NCBI RefSeq assembly: GCF_021311115.1
Contig: NZ_JAJTNP010000005.1
Location: forward strand, 310,001 to 374,000
Source of the DNA: Chryseobacterium gwangjuense
GTDB lineage: Bacteria; Bacteroidota; Bacteroidia; Flavobacteriales; Weeksellaceae
Length of the DNA stretch: 64,000 nucleotides
Reading direction: 5' to 3'
The first letter of the stretch is position 1. Each line of letters starts with the position of its first letter. The position numbers and the translations under genes were made by a program. The notes under the pieces are model-generated. The model did not search any database. It was given only the letters and a program-made list of their open reading frames with translations, and had not been told where the DNA came from. Shown piece by piece: positions 9,473 through 18,114 of this stretch.

Positions 9473-11329
9473 ATGAAGGTTCATTTTTCAATTGTACTTA
9501 TTCTTCTTTTCGTTTTCGGAAATTCGCAGGCACAACAGCCAGATACTTTTGTAAAAGATAATTTTACAAAAAAAGAATTCTACATTCCGATGCGTGATGG
9601 GACAAAACTTTTTACATCAGTTTATATTCCGAAAGATATTTCCAATAAAAACAAATATCCGTTTTTGATGCAGAGAACCTGCTACAGCATTGCTCCTTAT
9701 GGCGAAAACGAATACAAAACGAAGCTTGGTCCGAACTCATATTTAATGAAAGACAAATATATTTTTGTGTTTCAGGATGTTCGCGGAAGATATATGAGTG
9801 AAGGAACGTTCACCAATATGACTCCACAAGTTGACCGCAAAACCAAGAAAGATGTTGACGAAAGTACAGATACTTATGACACCATCGATTGGTTAATTAA
9901 AAACATCAAAGATAACAACGGAAAAGTAGGTCAGTACGGAACTTCTTATCCGGGATTTTATACTGCTGTCGGAGTTCTGGCGCAACATCCTGCTTTGGTA
10001 GCTTCATCTCCGCAAGCTCCTATTTCAGATTTCTGGAATGACGATTTTCTTCACAACGGAAGATTTATGATGGGATATTTCAGAACATTCCCTGTTTTTG
10101 GAGTTCAGAAAACAAAGGCGGAAAATAAAGCTTGGTATACCGATTCCATGATCAAAGTGACTTCTGAAGATGGTTTGAAATTCTACAGAGACATGGGAAC
10201 GTTGAAAGATGGTTATGAGAAATATTATAAGGATAACTTCTTCATGACGGAAATTATGAATCACACCAATTATGATGAATTCTGGCAGAAAAGAAGTCTA
10301 TTGCCTTATCTTAAAAACGTAAATCATGCTGTAATGACTGTTGGTGGATGGTTTGATGCTGAAGATCTTTCAGGACCTTTGAATATTTATAAAACAATCG
10401 AAAAAACGAGTCCGAAAGCAAAAAATACAATTGTAATGGGACCTTTCTCACACGGAGGTTGGGGACGCGAAGAAGGAAAGCATTTCCATAATCAGGTGTA
10501 TTTTGGAGACAGTATTGCAACATACTATCAGAAAAATATCGAAACCAAATTTTTCAATCATTATCTAAAAGGAAATACAAAACAGGATGCAGGATTGCCG
10601 GAAGCTTTGATGTATGACACAGGAGCGAAACAATGGAGAGAATTTGCAACTTACCCTCCGAAAGAAGGAAAAAAAGTGAATTTCTATCTATCCAACGGAA
10701 CATTGAAAAACACTGCAGGACAAGGTTCTTCGGAATATTACAGTGACCCAAACAATCCGGTTCTAAGCTCTGACAACTTGAAAGATTTTAATGGATTTAC
10801 TCCAAGAAATTATATGTCGGAAGACCAAAGATTTGCAGAAGGGAGACCCGATGTTTTGACGTTCACGACAGATGTTTTAACAGAAGACATGACTTTCGCA
10901 GGAGAAATTATGGCTAAATTAAATATCGCTTCTACTTCTACGGATGCAGATTTTGCTGTAAAATTAATTGATATTTACCCTGAAGACTTCAAACCAACAG
11001 AGAAAAAAGACGGTGTGATCTACGGAAATTACCATCAGATGGTAAGAAGTGAAATTATGCCGGCGAGATTCAGAAATTCAAGAGAAAAAGCAGAAGCTTT
11101 GGTTCCGAATCAGAAAACAGCAGTGAATTTCAGATTACAGGATGTTGTTCATACTTTTAAAAAGGGACATAAAATCCAGATACAAATTTCTTCAACATGG
11201 TTCCCGTTATTTGCGATCAATCCGCAGAAATTCTTAGATAATCCGAATTTTGCAACGAAGGAAGATTATACAAAAGCCTTTATCAAAGTTTTTGATGATA
11301 GTGCGATTGAAGTTGAGGTTTTAAAATAA
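9473..11329 (+). CDS. Secreted CocE/NonD family alpha/beta hydrolase (X-Pro dipeptidyl-peptidase S15-like)
   Basis: A 618-residue protein with a signal peptide (about residues 1-20, ending SQAQQ). The S15 hydrolase core carries the nucleophile in GTSYPG (Ser about 158). The acid is in GGWFDAEDLSGP and the His in GPFSHGGWG. The C-terminal third is the jelly-roll domain typical of CocE, alpha-amino-acid ester hydrolases and glutaryl-7-ACA acylases. Likely substrates are esters or amides of small acyl or amino-acyl compounds in the periplasm; the exact substrate is open. It is monocistronic between two terminators. Confidence 0.88.
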   Translation: MKVHFSIVLILLFVFGNSQAQQPDTFVKDNFTKKEFYIPMRDGTKLFTSVYIPKDISNKNKYPFLMQRTCYSIAPYGENEYKTKLGPNSYLMKDKYIFVFQDVRGRYMSEGTFTNMTPQVDRKTKKDVDESTDTYDTIDWLIKNIKDNNGKVGQYGTSYPGFYTAVGVLAQHPALVASSPQAPISDFWNDDFLHNGRFMMGYFRTFPVFGVQKTKAENKAWYTDSMIKVTSEDGLKFYRDMGTLKDGYEKYYKDNFFMTEIMNHTNYDEFWQKRSLLPYLKNVNHAVMTVGGWFDAEDLSGPLNIYKTIEKTSPKAKNTIVMGPFSHGGWGREEGKHFHNQVYFGDSIATYYQKNIETKFFNHYLKGNTKQDAGLPEALMYDTGAKQWREFATYPPKEGKKVNFYLSNGTLKNTAGQGSSEYYSDPNNPVLSSDNLKDFNGFTPRNYMSEDQRFAEGRPDVLTFTTDVLTEDMTFAGEIMAKLNIASTSTDADFAVKLIDIYPEDFKPTEKKDGVIYGNYHQMVRSEIMPARFRNSREKAEALVPNQKTAVNFRLQDVVHTFKKGHKIQIQISSTWFPLFAINPQKFLDNPNFATKEDYTKAFIKVFDDSAIEVEVLK

Positions 11330-11334
11330 ATTAA

Positions 11335-11367
11335 AAAAGCTGTTCGGATTGAACAGCTTTTATTTTT
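11335..11367 (+). terminator. Rho-independent terminator after CocE-like gene
   Basis: Stem aaaagctgttc/gaacagctttt followed by a T-rich tract. Confidence 0.85.
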
Positions 11368-11382
11368 TTGTTTTGTTTTTAT

Positions 11383-11557
11383 TTTTTAAACGCAAAGATT
11401 TAAAATTTAACACCTGATTTTTTAAGTAGCAAAGAATTGCGATAAATCACTGATTAAGCATGAAATTAAAACGTTCGCTTCTTCAAATCAACTTTGTTGA
11501 TTCTTTCTTTGCTCCTTAAAGTTCTTATAATGTTAATAAAAACTTTGCGTTAAAAAT
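11383..11557. repeat. About 175-bp imperfect palindromic intergenic element (left of alkB)
   Basis: Outer arms tttttaaacgcaaag and ctttgcgttaaaaa are inverted copies. Inside them tttaagtagcaaagaa pairs with ttctttgctccttaaa, and the centre holds a small hairpin aatcaac/gttgatt (11486-11502). The whole spacer can fold into one long, broken hairpin with no coding potential. It looks like a flavobacterial REP/MITE-type element; the family assignment is inference. Confidence 0.6.
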
Positions 11558-12168
11558 TACTCTTCAATTGTTCTAAAGGTCAAATTCACTCTCGGAGTTT
11601 TTACTTTAGTCGTCGGTGGAAGTCGATGCAGCCAATGATCCTGCGTTGTTCCTTTCATCACTAATAAACTTCCGTTTTCTAAAAAGATTTCCACTTTTTC
11701 TTTAGTCGTTTTATGCTTAAATAAAAACTTTCTTTCCGCTCCGAAAGTTAAAGATGCAATTGCACCATGCTTTTTCAGATCTTTTTCACCATCGCTATGA
11801 TAAGCCATTCCTTCACTTCCGTCATGGTATAAGTTCAGAAGGCAAGAATTATAGGTTTCCCTGGTCACTTCTTCACACTTTTTCTTTAATTCTAATAACT
11901 CGGGAGTCCAGAATTTGGCATATTTTGTTCGTTTTGAATACGTATACTCAAACGGTTTTTCACCAAACCAAGCTACTTTTCTTTTGGTTAAAATTAGTTT
12001 TCCGAAAATCATCGCTTCATCATTTTCCCACGGAATCTGATTGAGCAAATAATCATAATAAAAATCCGACTTTTCTTTGGAAAAAACTTTTCCATAATAG
12101 TGAGCGGTTCCGTCGTTGGGAAGGAGATTTAAAGGATAGTCGGAAATATCTTCGAATAGGTTTAACAT
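11557..12168 (-). CDS. AlkB-like alpha-ketoglutarate-dependent DNA/RNA dioxygenase
   Basis: A 203-residue 2-oxoglutarate/Fe(II) oxygenase. Iron ligands are His-124 and Asp-126 (YHSDGEKD) and His-181 (HWLHRLP); Arg-193 in PRVNLTFR is placed to bind 2-oxoglutarate. It resembles ALKBH2/3-type AlkB homologues, which directly reverse N1-methyladenine and N3-methylcytosine lesions. The next gene on the same strand encodes an AraC-MGMT alkylation-repair protein, supporting a shared role. Both spacers around this gene are palindromic repeat elements, so it may be transcribed on its own. Confidence 0.88.
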   Translation of the reverse strand: MLNLFEDISDYPLNLLPNDGTAHYYGKVFSKEKSDFYYDYLLNQIPWENDEAMIFGKLILTKRKVAWFGEKPFEYTYSKRTKYAKFWTPELLELKKKCEEVTRETYNSCLLNLYHDGSEGMAYHSDGEKDLKKHGAIASLTFGAERKFLFKHKTTKEKVEIFLENGSLLVMKGTTQDHWLHRLPPTTKVKTPRVNLTFRTIEE

Positions 12169-12199
12169 TGAAATTTGTAATTTATGGTGATTAAAATTA

Positions 12200-12323
12200 A
12201 ACCATTAAGACGGATTAAGAAAATAAGAAAGATTAAGGATTGCTTTGATTAAGAGCTAAGTAACTAAACAATTAGAATGATTTATCTTAATTAAACTTCA
12301 CTCCTTAATAAATCTTAATGGTT
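12200..12323. repeat. About 125-bp inverted-repeat element (right of alkB)
   Basis: Left arm aaccattaagacggattaag (12200-12219) and right arm ccttaataaatcttaatggtt (12303-12323) are near-perfect inverted copies. The interior repeats the attaag/cttaat theme. It is a different family from the element on the other side of alkB. Confidence 0.6.
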
Positions 12324-12346
12324 CAAGTAAAAGTTAAAATAAAATC

Positions 12347-13189
12347 TTAAGAATAAACGTGAGAACTTTCCCAACCCACAATCAACTGCTTTCTTTCACC
12401 TCCCCATCGATAACCTCCCATATTTCCGGAAGACTGAATGACACGATGACAAGGAATCAGAAAAGCAACAGGATTACTTCCAATGGCGGTTCCTACTGCT
12501 CTTGATGCATTTGGATTTCCTATTTTTTCAGCTAAATTTCCATACGTTGATAATTTTCCCATCGGAATAGTAAGAAGACTTTCCCATACTTTTAATTGAA
12601 AATCTGTTCCCTTTAAATGTAATTTTATAGTATTGAGCTTCGTCCAGTCTTTATGGAAAATGGACAATGCATTTTTCTGAAATTCGTCCAATTTTTCAAA
12701 AAAAGAAGCATTAGGAAATTTAACCTGTAAATCTCCCAATGCTTTATTTTTATCGTTTTCAAAAGCCATATAACAGACTCCTTTTTCTGTAGAAGCTGTA
12801 ATTACATTTCCAAAAGGACTTTCGGAGAAACTGTAATTAATATGGAGGCTTTTTCCTCCGTTTCTATATTCTGCCGGAGACATTCCTTCAATCTTTACAA
12901 ACAGATCATGCAATCTGCTCGTACTCGAAAACCCTGTCTCATAAGCCGTATCAAATAAACTTGCTTTTTCTTCCTTCAATAAATTTTTAGCATGTTCAAG
13001 ACTGATGAACTGCAAAAATTTCTTCGGACTTGTTCCTGCCCAATCAGAAAACATTTTCTGAAAATGAGCCGGACTTAAGTGAATTTTCTCCGCCACTTCC
13101 TCCAAACTTGGCTGAAGCTTAAAATTGCTCTGGATATACTCTATCGCTTTGGCAATTCTTTCGTAATCTATCTGATTTTGTGTGGACAT
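12347..13189 (-). CDS. Ada-like fusion: AraC-type HTH plus methylated-DNA-protein cysteine methyltransferase
   Basis: A 280-residue protein. An AraC/XylS helix-turn-helix domain fills residues about 10-110, followed by an MGMT module (about 118-275) with the acceptor motif PCHRV (Cys-247). Direct transfer of O6-methyl groups from guanine is expected. The N-terminal zinc-binding Ada domain with the phosphotriester acceptor cysteine is absent, so methyl-phosphotriester sensing as in E. coli Ada is not supported, and how the HTH part is switched is unclear. The neighbouring AlkB-like gene completes an alkylation-repair pair. Confidence 0.9.
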   Translation of the reverse strand: MSTQNQIDYERIAKAIEYIQSNFKLQPSLEEVAEKIHLSPAHFQKMFSDWAGTSPKKFLQFISLEHAKNLLKEEKASLFDTAYETGFSSTSRLHDLFVKIEGMSPAEYRNGGKSLHINYSFSESPFGNVITASTEKGVCYMAFENDKNKALGDLQVKFPNASFFEKLDEFQKNALSIFHKDWTKLNTIKLHLKGTDFQLKVWESLLTIPMGKLSTYGNLAEKIGNPNASRAVGTAIGSNPVAFLIPCHRVIQSSGNMGGYRWGGERKQLIVGWESSHVYS

Positions 13190-13256
13190 AACAATTATTT
13201 TACCTCACAAATTTCCTAAGAATTATTCGCAGAAAAAATCCGAATCTTGCGAAGTT

Positions 13257-14111
13257 TTAGTCTTGATTAATATGATAATACGCTAACATTTTGTAGTATA
13301 ACTTCGCTGCTAAGAATGCGCTTGGCTTTGCATAAGCAGAATCCATTAATTCAACAATATCAAATGCTACAACATTACATTTTTCAAATACCTTTCTTAG
13401 TAATTCTAATGTTGGGTACCATTGTAAACCGCCTGGTTCAGGAGTTCCTGTTGACGGAGCAATTGAAGGGTCAAAAGCATCAAGGTCAATCGTGATATAC
13501 ACGTTTCCAGAAACTTTTTCCAATACATCATTTACCCAGTTTTCATTATTAGCAATTTCGTGAGCGAAAAATACTCTTCCTTCCGGTAAATATTCAGCCT
13601 CTTCGATATCCATAGAACGGATTCCCACTTGTACCAGATTGTGCTTCTGATTCGCTTCAAAAACTGCACAAGCGTGATTAGAAGTAGAACCATGGAATTC
13701 AGGACGTAAATCTGTATGAGCATCTAATTGAAGAACCGTTAAATTTTCAAATTTCTCACCTACCGCACGAATTGAACCGATAGAAACAGAATGTTCTCCA
13801 CCGAAAAGGGTAAATAACTTCCCTTCATTGTTCAAAAGCTCTTTTGTTTTTTGGTATACCGCTTCAGTCATTGCTTCAGGGGAAGAATTTTCAGAAACTT
13901 CTCCAGCCAAATAAACTCCCTCTAAATAAGGTTCTGTCTGAGTTTCGATATCGTAAAGCTCCATATTTTCAGAAGCGTCTAGGAACAATTCAGGACCTTT
14001 ATCAGCTCCTTTTCCCCACGTTGAAGTTCCGTCGTAAGGAACCGTTACCAACATTACTTTCGAGTTCTCTAATGATGCATTTTCTTCAGGAATTCCTGCG
14101 TATGTTTTCAT
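13257..14111 (-). CDS. speB: Agmatinase
   Basis: A 284-residue ureohydrolase that converts agmatine to putrescine and urea. The binuclear manganese site motifs are present: GGEHSVS, LDAHTDLR and TIDLDAFDPS; EPGGLQW is also typical. The family also contains formiminoglutamase and guanidinobutyrase. Agmatinase is favoured because a biosynthetic-type arginine decarboxylase gene lies 1 kb away, giving arginine to agmatine to putrescine. A TATCTTTG box starts 29 bases before the ATG. It is divergent from the HAD phosphatase gene. Confidence 0.88.
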   Translation of the reverse strand: MKTYAGIPEENASLENSKVMLVTVPYDGTSTWGKGADKGPELFLDASENMELYDIETQTEPYLEGVYLAGEVSENSSPEAMTEAVYQKTKELLNNEGKLFTLFGGEHSVSIGSIRAVGEKFENLTVLQLDAHTDLRPEFHGSTSNHACAVFEANQKHNLVQVGIRSMDIEEAEYLPEGRVFFAHEIANNENWVNDVLEKVSGNVYITIDLDAFDPSIAPSTGTPEPGGLQWYPTLELLRKVFEKCNVVAFDIVELMDSAYAKPSAFLAAKLYYKMLAYYHINQD

Positions 14112-14139
14112 GCTTTATTTAAAAATTAAATGATTTCGG

Positions 14140-14147
14140 CAAAGATA
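14140..14147 (-). promoter_or_regulatory. Putative -7 box for speB
   Basis: TATCTTTG (minus strand) matches TAnnTTTG; its 3' end is 28 bases before the speB ATG. Confidence 0.45.
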
Positions 14148-14169
14148 CAAAGAAGTTGGGAAAAGTAAA

Positions 14170-14279
14170 TGGAAGCCAGATGATGGAGGCTGGAAGTTTT
14201 ACAAAAATGCAAAAATTTAATATCATAATTTAAACATCCATCACTCAGCTTCTAACTTCCGGTCTTTACCTTCCAGCCA
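14170..14279. repeat. Imperfect inverted repeat rich in ggaag/cttcc
   Basis: The left part (14171-14198, ggaagccagatgatggagg...) and the right part (14235-14278, catccatcactcagcttc... and ccttccagcc) are inverted, imperfect copies. It fills the spacer between the divergent speB and HAD genes, where promoters are expected. Confidence 0.45.
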
Positions 14280-14308
14280 AATTTCTTACCTTTGTAAAAA
14301 ATTCAAAT

Positions 14309-14968
14309 ATGCCTTTAAAAGCTGTTCTTTTCGATATGGATGGAGTGATTGTAGATACAGAACCATTACACAGAAAAGCTTATTTTAAAACCTTTGACGA
14401 GTTGGAAATTGCCGTTTCTGAAGATTTATATACTTCTTTTACAGGTGCTTCTACAAAGAGGGTTTGTGAAACCTTAATTCATCAATTCGATTTAGATCAT
14501 ACTCATGAAACTATCGCCACTATCAAAAGAACTCATTTTAAAGATTATTTTTACAATGATGATGAATTTGATCTGATTCCGGGAGTAAGAGAGCTAATTC
14601 AACATTATCACGAAAACGGCATTACATTGATTTTGGCTTCTTCCGCAACCATGACGACCATCAATATGGTTTTTGAAAAATTCGGACTGGAAAAATATTT
14701 CAGCGGAAAGATAAGCGGTGCCGATTTAAAGGAATCAAAGCCTCATCCTGAAGTCTTTTTATTGGCTGCAGAAATGTCAGGAGAACCTGTTGAAAATTGT
14801 ATGGTTATTGAAGATTCTACCAATGGAATTTTGGCAGCACACCGAGCGAAAATCTTCTGTGCTGCGTATAGAAGTCAGCATTCTAAAAATCAGGATTATA
14901 CATTAGCAGATACAGTGATTTCAGATTATGAAGATCTTCAATTAGATAAGATTTCAAAATATTTTTAA
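14309..14968 (+). CDS. HAD-superfamily phosphatase, beta-phosphoglucomutase-like
   Basis: A 219-residue HAD hydrolase. Motif I is DMDGVIVDTE (Asp-9, Asp-11), motif II is the Ser in LASSATMTT, motif III the Lys in KESKPHP, and motif IV IEDSTNGI. The alpha-helical cap (about 16-85) is of the C1 type seen in beta-phosphoglucomutase and sugar-phosphate phosphatases. It probably acts on a small phosphorylated metabolite in the cytoplasm; the substrate cannot be named. It stands alone with a strong terminator. Confidence 0.85.
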   Translation: MPLKAVLFDMDGVIVDTEPLHRKAYFKTFDELEIAVSEDLYTSFTGASTKRVCETLIHQFDLDHTHETIATIKRTHFKDYFYNDDEFDLIPGVRELIQHYHENGITLILASSATMTTINMVFEKFGLEKYFSGKISGADLKESKPHPEVFLLAAEMSGEPVENCMVIEDSTNGILAAHRAKIFCAAYRSQHSKNQDYTLADTVISDYEDLQLDKISKYF

Positions 14969-14973
14969 ATAGA

Positions 14974-15006
14974 AAAAGCTCTCAAAATCTGAGAGCTTTT
15001 ATTTTT
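14974..15006 (+). terminator. Rho-independent terminator after HAD gene
   Basis: Stem aaaagctctca/tgagagctttt with a short loop and following T-rich tract. Confidence 0.85.
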
Positions 15007-15059
15007 TATAAATTTTGGCTAAATTTCTATTGATAAAAATAGAGCCTGTTTGTATTGAT

Positions 15060-15094
15060 GAGATTGCTTCGTCGCTTCGCTCCTCGCAATGACA
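15060..15094. repeat. Short GC-rich dispersed-repeat-like element
   Basis: The stretch beginning gattgcttcgtcgcttcg and ending cctcgcaatgac is GC-rich in an AT-rich setting and palindromic (attgc...gcaat; internal cttcg repeats). I recall this type of sequence as a dispersed intergenic repeat in many bacterial genomes. Only one copy is seen here. It lies at the 3' end of speA, between convergent genes. Confidence 0.6.
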
Positions 15095-15101
15095 AATGGT
15101 A

Positions 15102-16493
15102 TTAATACCCTAAAAGTTTCAATACATCTTCCGGTTCTTGTTTCTCACGGAAAATTTCATATTGTAATTCTCCATTTTCATCTTTCTGAATCAAAACGTG
15201 TCTCGGCTGAGGCATTAAACAATGGTGAACTCCGCCATAACCTCCGATTGTTTCCTGATACGCTCCCGTATGGAAGAAACCGATATACAAAGGTTTTGTA
15301 TCACTGAAAACCGGCAAATAAATAGCATTCGTATGTTGTTCAGAGTTATAGTAATCATCTGAATCGCAAGTCAATCCACCTAAGAAAACTCTTTCATAGG
15401 TATCTTCCCATCTGTTCAGCGGAAGCATGATAAAGTGTCTTGAAATGGCCCAAGTATCCGGAAGTGTAGTCATGAAAGAAGAATCAATCATATTCCACTT
15501 TTCTCTGTCGTTCTGACGTTTCTGAGAAATGATTTTATAAATATTGGCACCACTTTCTCCAACGGTAAAGCTTCCGAATTCAGTATAGATATTTGGTTCT
15601 TCAACCCCTTCTTCTTCACAGAATTTTTTGATTTGAGAAACAATTTCCTCCACCATATATTGGTAATCATAATCAAACTGTAATGAAGTTTTGATTGGAA
15701 AACCTCCACCGATATTCAATGAATTAACTTCAGGAGCAATTTTCTTCAAACGTGCATACACACGAAGACATTTATACAATTCATTCCAGTAATATGCTGT
15801 GTCTTTAATCCCGGTGTTAATGAAGAAGTGAAGCATTTTCAATCTTGCATTCGGGTGTTCAGCAATTTTTTGGCTGTAATAAGGAATAATATCTTTATAT
15901 CCGATTCCTAATCTTGAGGTATAAAATTCAAATTTCGGTTCTTCCTCAGAAGCGATTCTGATTCCGATGTCGAACGTTGTATCGATACTTTCCGTCAATT
16001 TATCCAGTTCACGGTAATTATCCAGAATCGGAGTGATGTTTTCAAAACCACTGTTGATCATATCTGAAATTTTAGCCAGATAATCATCCGTTTTAAAACC
16101 ATTACAGATTACTTCGATATCTTTCGTTACTTTCCCTTCTTTGTAAAGAGATTTTACGATATCCATATCGTATGCAGAAGAAGTTTCTATAGAAATATCA
16201 TTTTTCAAAGCTTCTTCCAGTACAAATTTGAAATGACTTGATTTTGTACAGTAACAATATCTATAATTCTTCTTATATTCGGTTTTCTCAAAGGCTTCCC
16301 TAAACCAGCTCTTGGCCTTTTGGATATTTTGAGAAATTCTCGGCAGGTAGCTAATCTTTAGCGGAGTGCCAAATTTTTCAACAACATCCATCAACGGAAT
16401 GTCGTGAAATAACAAATTGTTCTCAGAAACATTGAATTCCTCGGTAGGAAAATACAACGTCTGATCAATAAGTTCCGAGTATTTTATTTTCAT
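15102..16493 (-). CDS. speA: Arginine decarboxylase (PLP-dependent, fold type III)
   Basis: A 463-residue PLP-dependent decarboxylase, shorter than the about 630-residue E. coli SpeA but normal for the Bacteroidota form. Visible elements are the PLP-lysine region (YCYCTKSSHFKFVLEEAL), the glycine loop NIGGGFPIKTS, YTEFGSFTVGESG, and the catalytic Cys-Asp pair GGLTCDSDDYY near the C-terminus. It makes agmatine, the substrate of the agmatinase encoded 1 kb away on the same strand. The HAD gene and two repeats separate the two, so they are probably separate transcripts. Confidence 0.88.
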   Translation of the reverse strand: MKIKYSELIDQTLYFPTEEFNVSENNLLFHDIPLMDVVEKFGTPLKISYLPRISQNIQKAKSWFREAFEKTEYKKNYRYCYCTKSSHFKFVLEEALKNDISIETSSAYDMDIVKSLYKEGKVTKDIEVICNGFKTDDYLAKISDMINSGFENITPILDNYRELDKLTESIDTTFDIGIRIASEEEPKFEFYTSRLGIGYKDIIPYYSQKIAEHPNARLKMLHFFINTGIKDTAYYWNELYKCLRVYARLKKIAPEVNSLNIGGGFPIKTSLQFDYDYQYMVEEIVSQIKKFCEEEGVEEPNIYTEFGSFTVGESGANIYKIISQKRQNDREKWNMIDSSFMTTLPDTWAISRHFIMLPLNRWEDTYERVFLGGLTCDSDDYYNSEQHTNAIYLPVFSDTKPLYIGFFHTGAYQETIGGYGGVHHCLMPQPRHVLIQKDENGELQYEIFREKQEPEDVLKLLGY

Positions 16494-16604
16494 TTCTAAA
16501 CAAGTGAATTAAGAAATGCAAAATTGCTAAAAAAGTTTGATTTTTTAACGTTAAATTTATTATAATTTTTATAGGGTTTCGCGTTATAAACTCTACCCTC
16601 ATTA

Positions 16605-17480
16605 TCAATATGTAAACTTCTGAATATATTCTTGTCTTTTATTCTCTGAAATTCCTAAAACCTGTTGAATATAAGCATCCGTTGAACCGTATTTTGTATT
16701 GATTTCATTAAAAGCAGCATCCAGATAATCTTTTTCAACCCAACTTAATTTTTCCAAGACTTTGATATCCATTTTTGGATATAAAAAATGTAGATTATTC
16801 GCTAAGCCAAGTCGTTTCTGAACTAATTTATCTCTGTAATGATTCGATAAAAGATAATCGTTGTAAATAGTTTCTTTATCAAATTTTAAAATCGTCAGAA
16901 TCAAAGCCGTAATAATTCCCGTTCTGTCTTTTCCCGCCGTACAATGGTACAAAACAGGATGATCTGAATCCAGAATTTCGGTAATGATCTTCTTTATTGT
17001 TTCAGGGTTTTCCGTGACATAATCCTTATAGAAATCAAGCATTCTTTTGTCAGCATCAGAACCATTTACTTTTCCTTTTAATACTAACTTTTTAGCCTGA
17101 TCCAATTGATCTCCTTCATCTTCAAAAGCAGAATAATTTTTATATATAATTCCGTTTGGAAGATGATCAGGTTTTTGAGCAATTTCCTTTGAATTTCTAA
17201 GATCAATAATTTCTTTGATTCCTAAATTTTCCAGCTTATCAAAAGACTTTTTCTTCAATTGATGCAGATGTCCGCTTCTGTAAAGCTTTCCTTCTTTCAA
17301 AGTTCTTCCCTCTGCATTTTTAATATGGTCAACAACTCTGAAATTATGAACTTTTTTAATTGCAATATCTTTTTGTACAGTTTCTTTTCCATATTCGGGT
17401 ACGGAAAACGTCTGTGTTTTGCACGATAAAACACAGACTGATACGATCAATACAAATGATATTTTAATGATTGATTTCAA
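16605..17480 (-). CDS. Lipoprotein tyrosine/serine phosphatase (Y_phosphatase3 type)
   Basis: A 291-residue protein with a lipoprotein signal (VCVLSC, Cys about 20). The dual-specificity phosphatase fold carries the P-loop HCTAGKDRTG (Cys-180, Arg-186). Relatives dephosphorylate phosphotyrosine, phosphoserine or phosphoinositides; here the enzyme should be anchored in the periplasm or outer membrane. The start codon is TTG at 17480, four bases after the stop of the thiamine pyrophosphokinase gene. No ATG exists before the signal peptide, so coupled translation from TTG is the best reading. Confidence 0.82.
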   Translation of the reverse strand: MKSIIKISFVLIVSVCVLSCKTQTFSVPEYGKETVQKDIAIKKVHNFRVVDHIKNAEGRTLKEGKLYRSGHLHQLKKKSFDKLENLGIKEIIDLRNSKEIAQKPDHLPNGIIYKNYSAFEDEGDQLDQAKKLVLKGKVNGSDADKRMLDFYKDYVTENPETIKKIITEILDSDHPVLYHCTAGKDRTGIITALILTILKFDKETIYNDYLLSNHYRDKLVQKRLGLANNLHFLYPKMDIKVLEKLSWVEKDYLDAAFNEINTKYGSTDAYIQQVLGISENKRQEYIQKFTY

Positions 17481-17484
17481 AAGA

Positions 17485-18114
17485 TCACAAATAATTTTTT
17501 CCGATAAAAATCAACAAATCTCCTTTTTCATATTCAATAGAAACTTCGTCTTCAACAGCGAAATTTCTAGTTCCTATTCTTGAAGTAATGCTTAAACTTC
17601 CGTTTGTAAGAGGCCAGTTCAATCCTTTTGTCGTAATGTTTTCAGCCGAAGGAAAAGGATACAGTGAAATCATTTTGTTTTTCACTTCTTTTACGCTAAA
17701 GCTTTTGGGTACAAAATAATATTCGGAAAACTCATCGTAAAATTTTATGTTTAATTGATCCTTAAATCCAAAAGCTACAGTAAGATTTCCTAAAAAATGA
17801 TCCTGTTCTCCTCCACTTCCTCCTAAAACATCAACATTTTTAAATCCTTTTTCTAAAATAATTTCCAATGCTTTATGAAAATCGGTTTTGTCCTGATCCG
17901 GAGTATAAATGAATTTATCTTCATAAATATTTTCATCAGAACCCGAATGTGAATCAAAATCACCGGAAATAAAATCAAGCTTATCCAGTGGAAAATTCAG
18001 ATTTTTCAGATAGTGAAAAGCACCGTCTGTACAAGCTATCAAACCATAAGCTTCAGGATTCGGGAAAGATTTCGGAGCATCTCCGTTGATGGAAAGTAAT
18101 GCTTTATCTTTCAT
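17485..18114 (-). CDS. Thiamine diphosphokinase
   Basis: A 209-residue enzyme that transfers pyrophosphate from ATP to thiamine, giving the cofactor thiamine diphosphate. Motifs are ACTDGAFHYL, ISGDFDS and DQDKTDFHKAL, which form the catalytic acidic cluster of the family. The ATG at 18114 is preferred over an upstream in-frame start because the N-terminal strand (ALLSINGDAP) follows directly. That start overlaps the end of the cobalamin adenosyltransferase gene by 11 bases, indicating one operon of two cofactor genes plus the phosphatase behind them. Confidence 0.87.
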   Translation of the reverse strand: MKDKALLSINGDAPKSFPNPEAYGLIACTDGAFHYLKNLNFPLDKLDFISGDFDSHSGSDENIYEDKFIYTPDQDKTDFHKALEIILEKGFKNVDVLGGSGGEQDHFLGNLTVAFGFKDQLNIKFYDEFSEYYFVPKSFSVKEVKNKMISLYPFPSAENITTKGLNWPLTNGSLSITSRIGTRNFAVEDEVSIEYEKGDLLIFIGKNYL

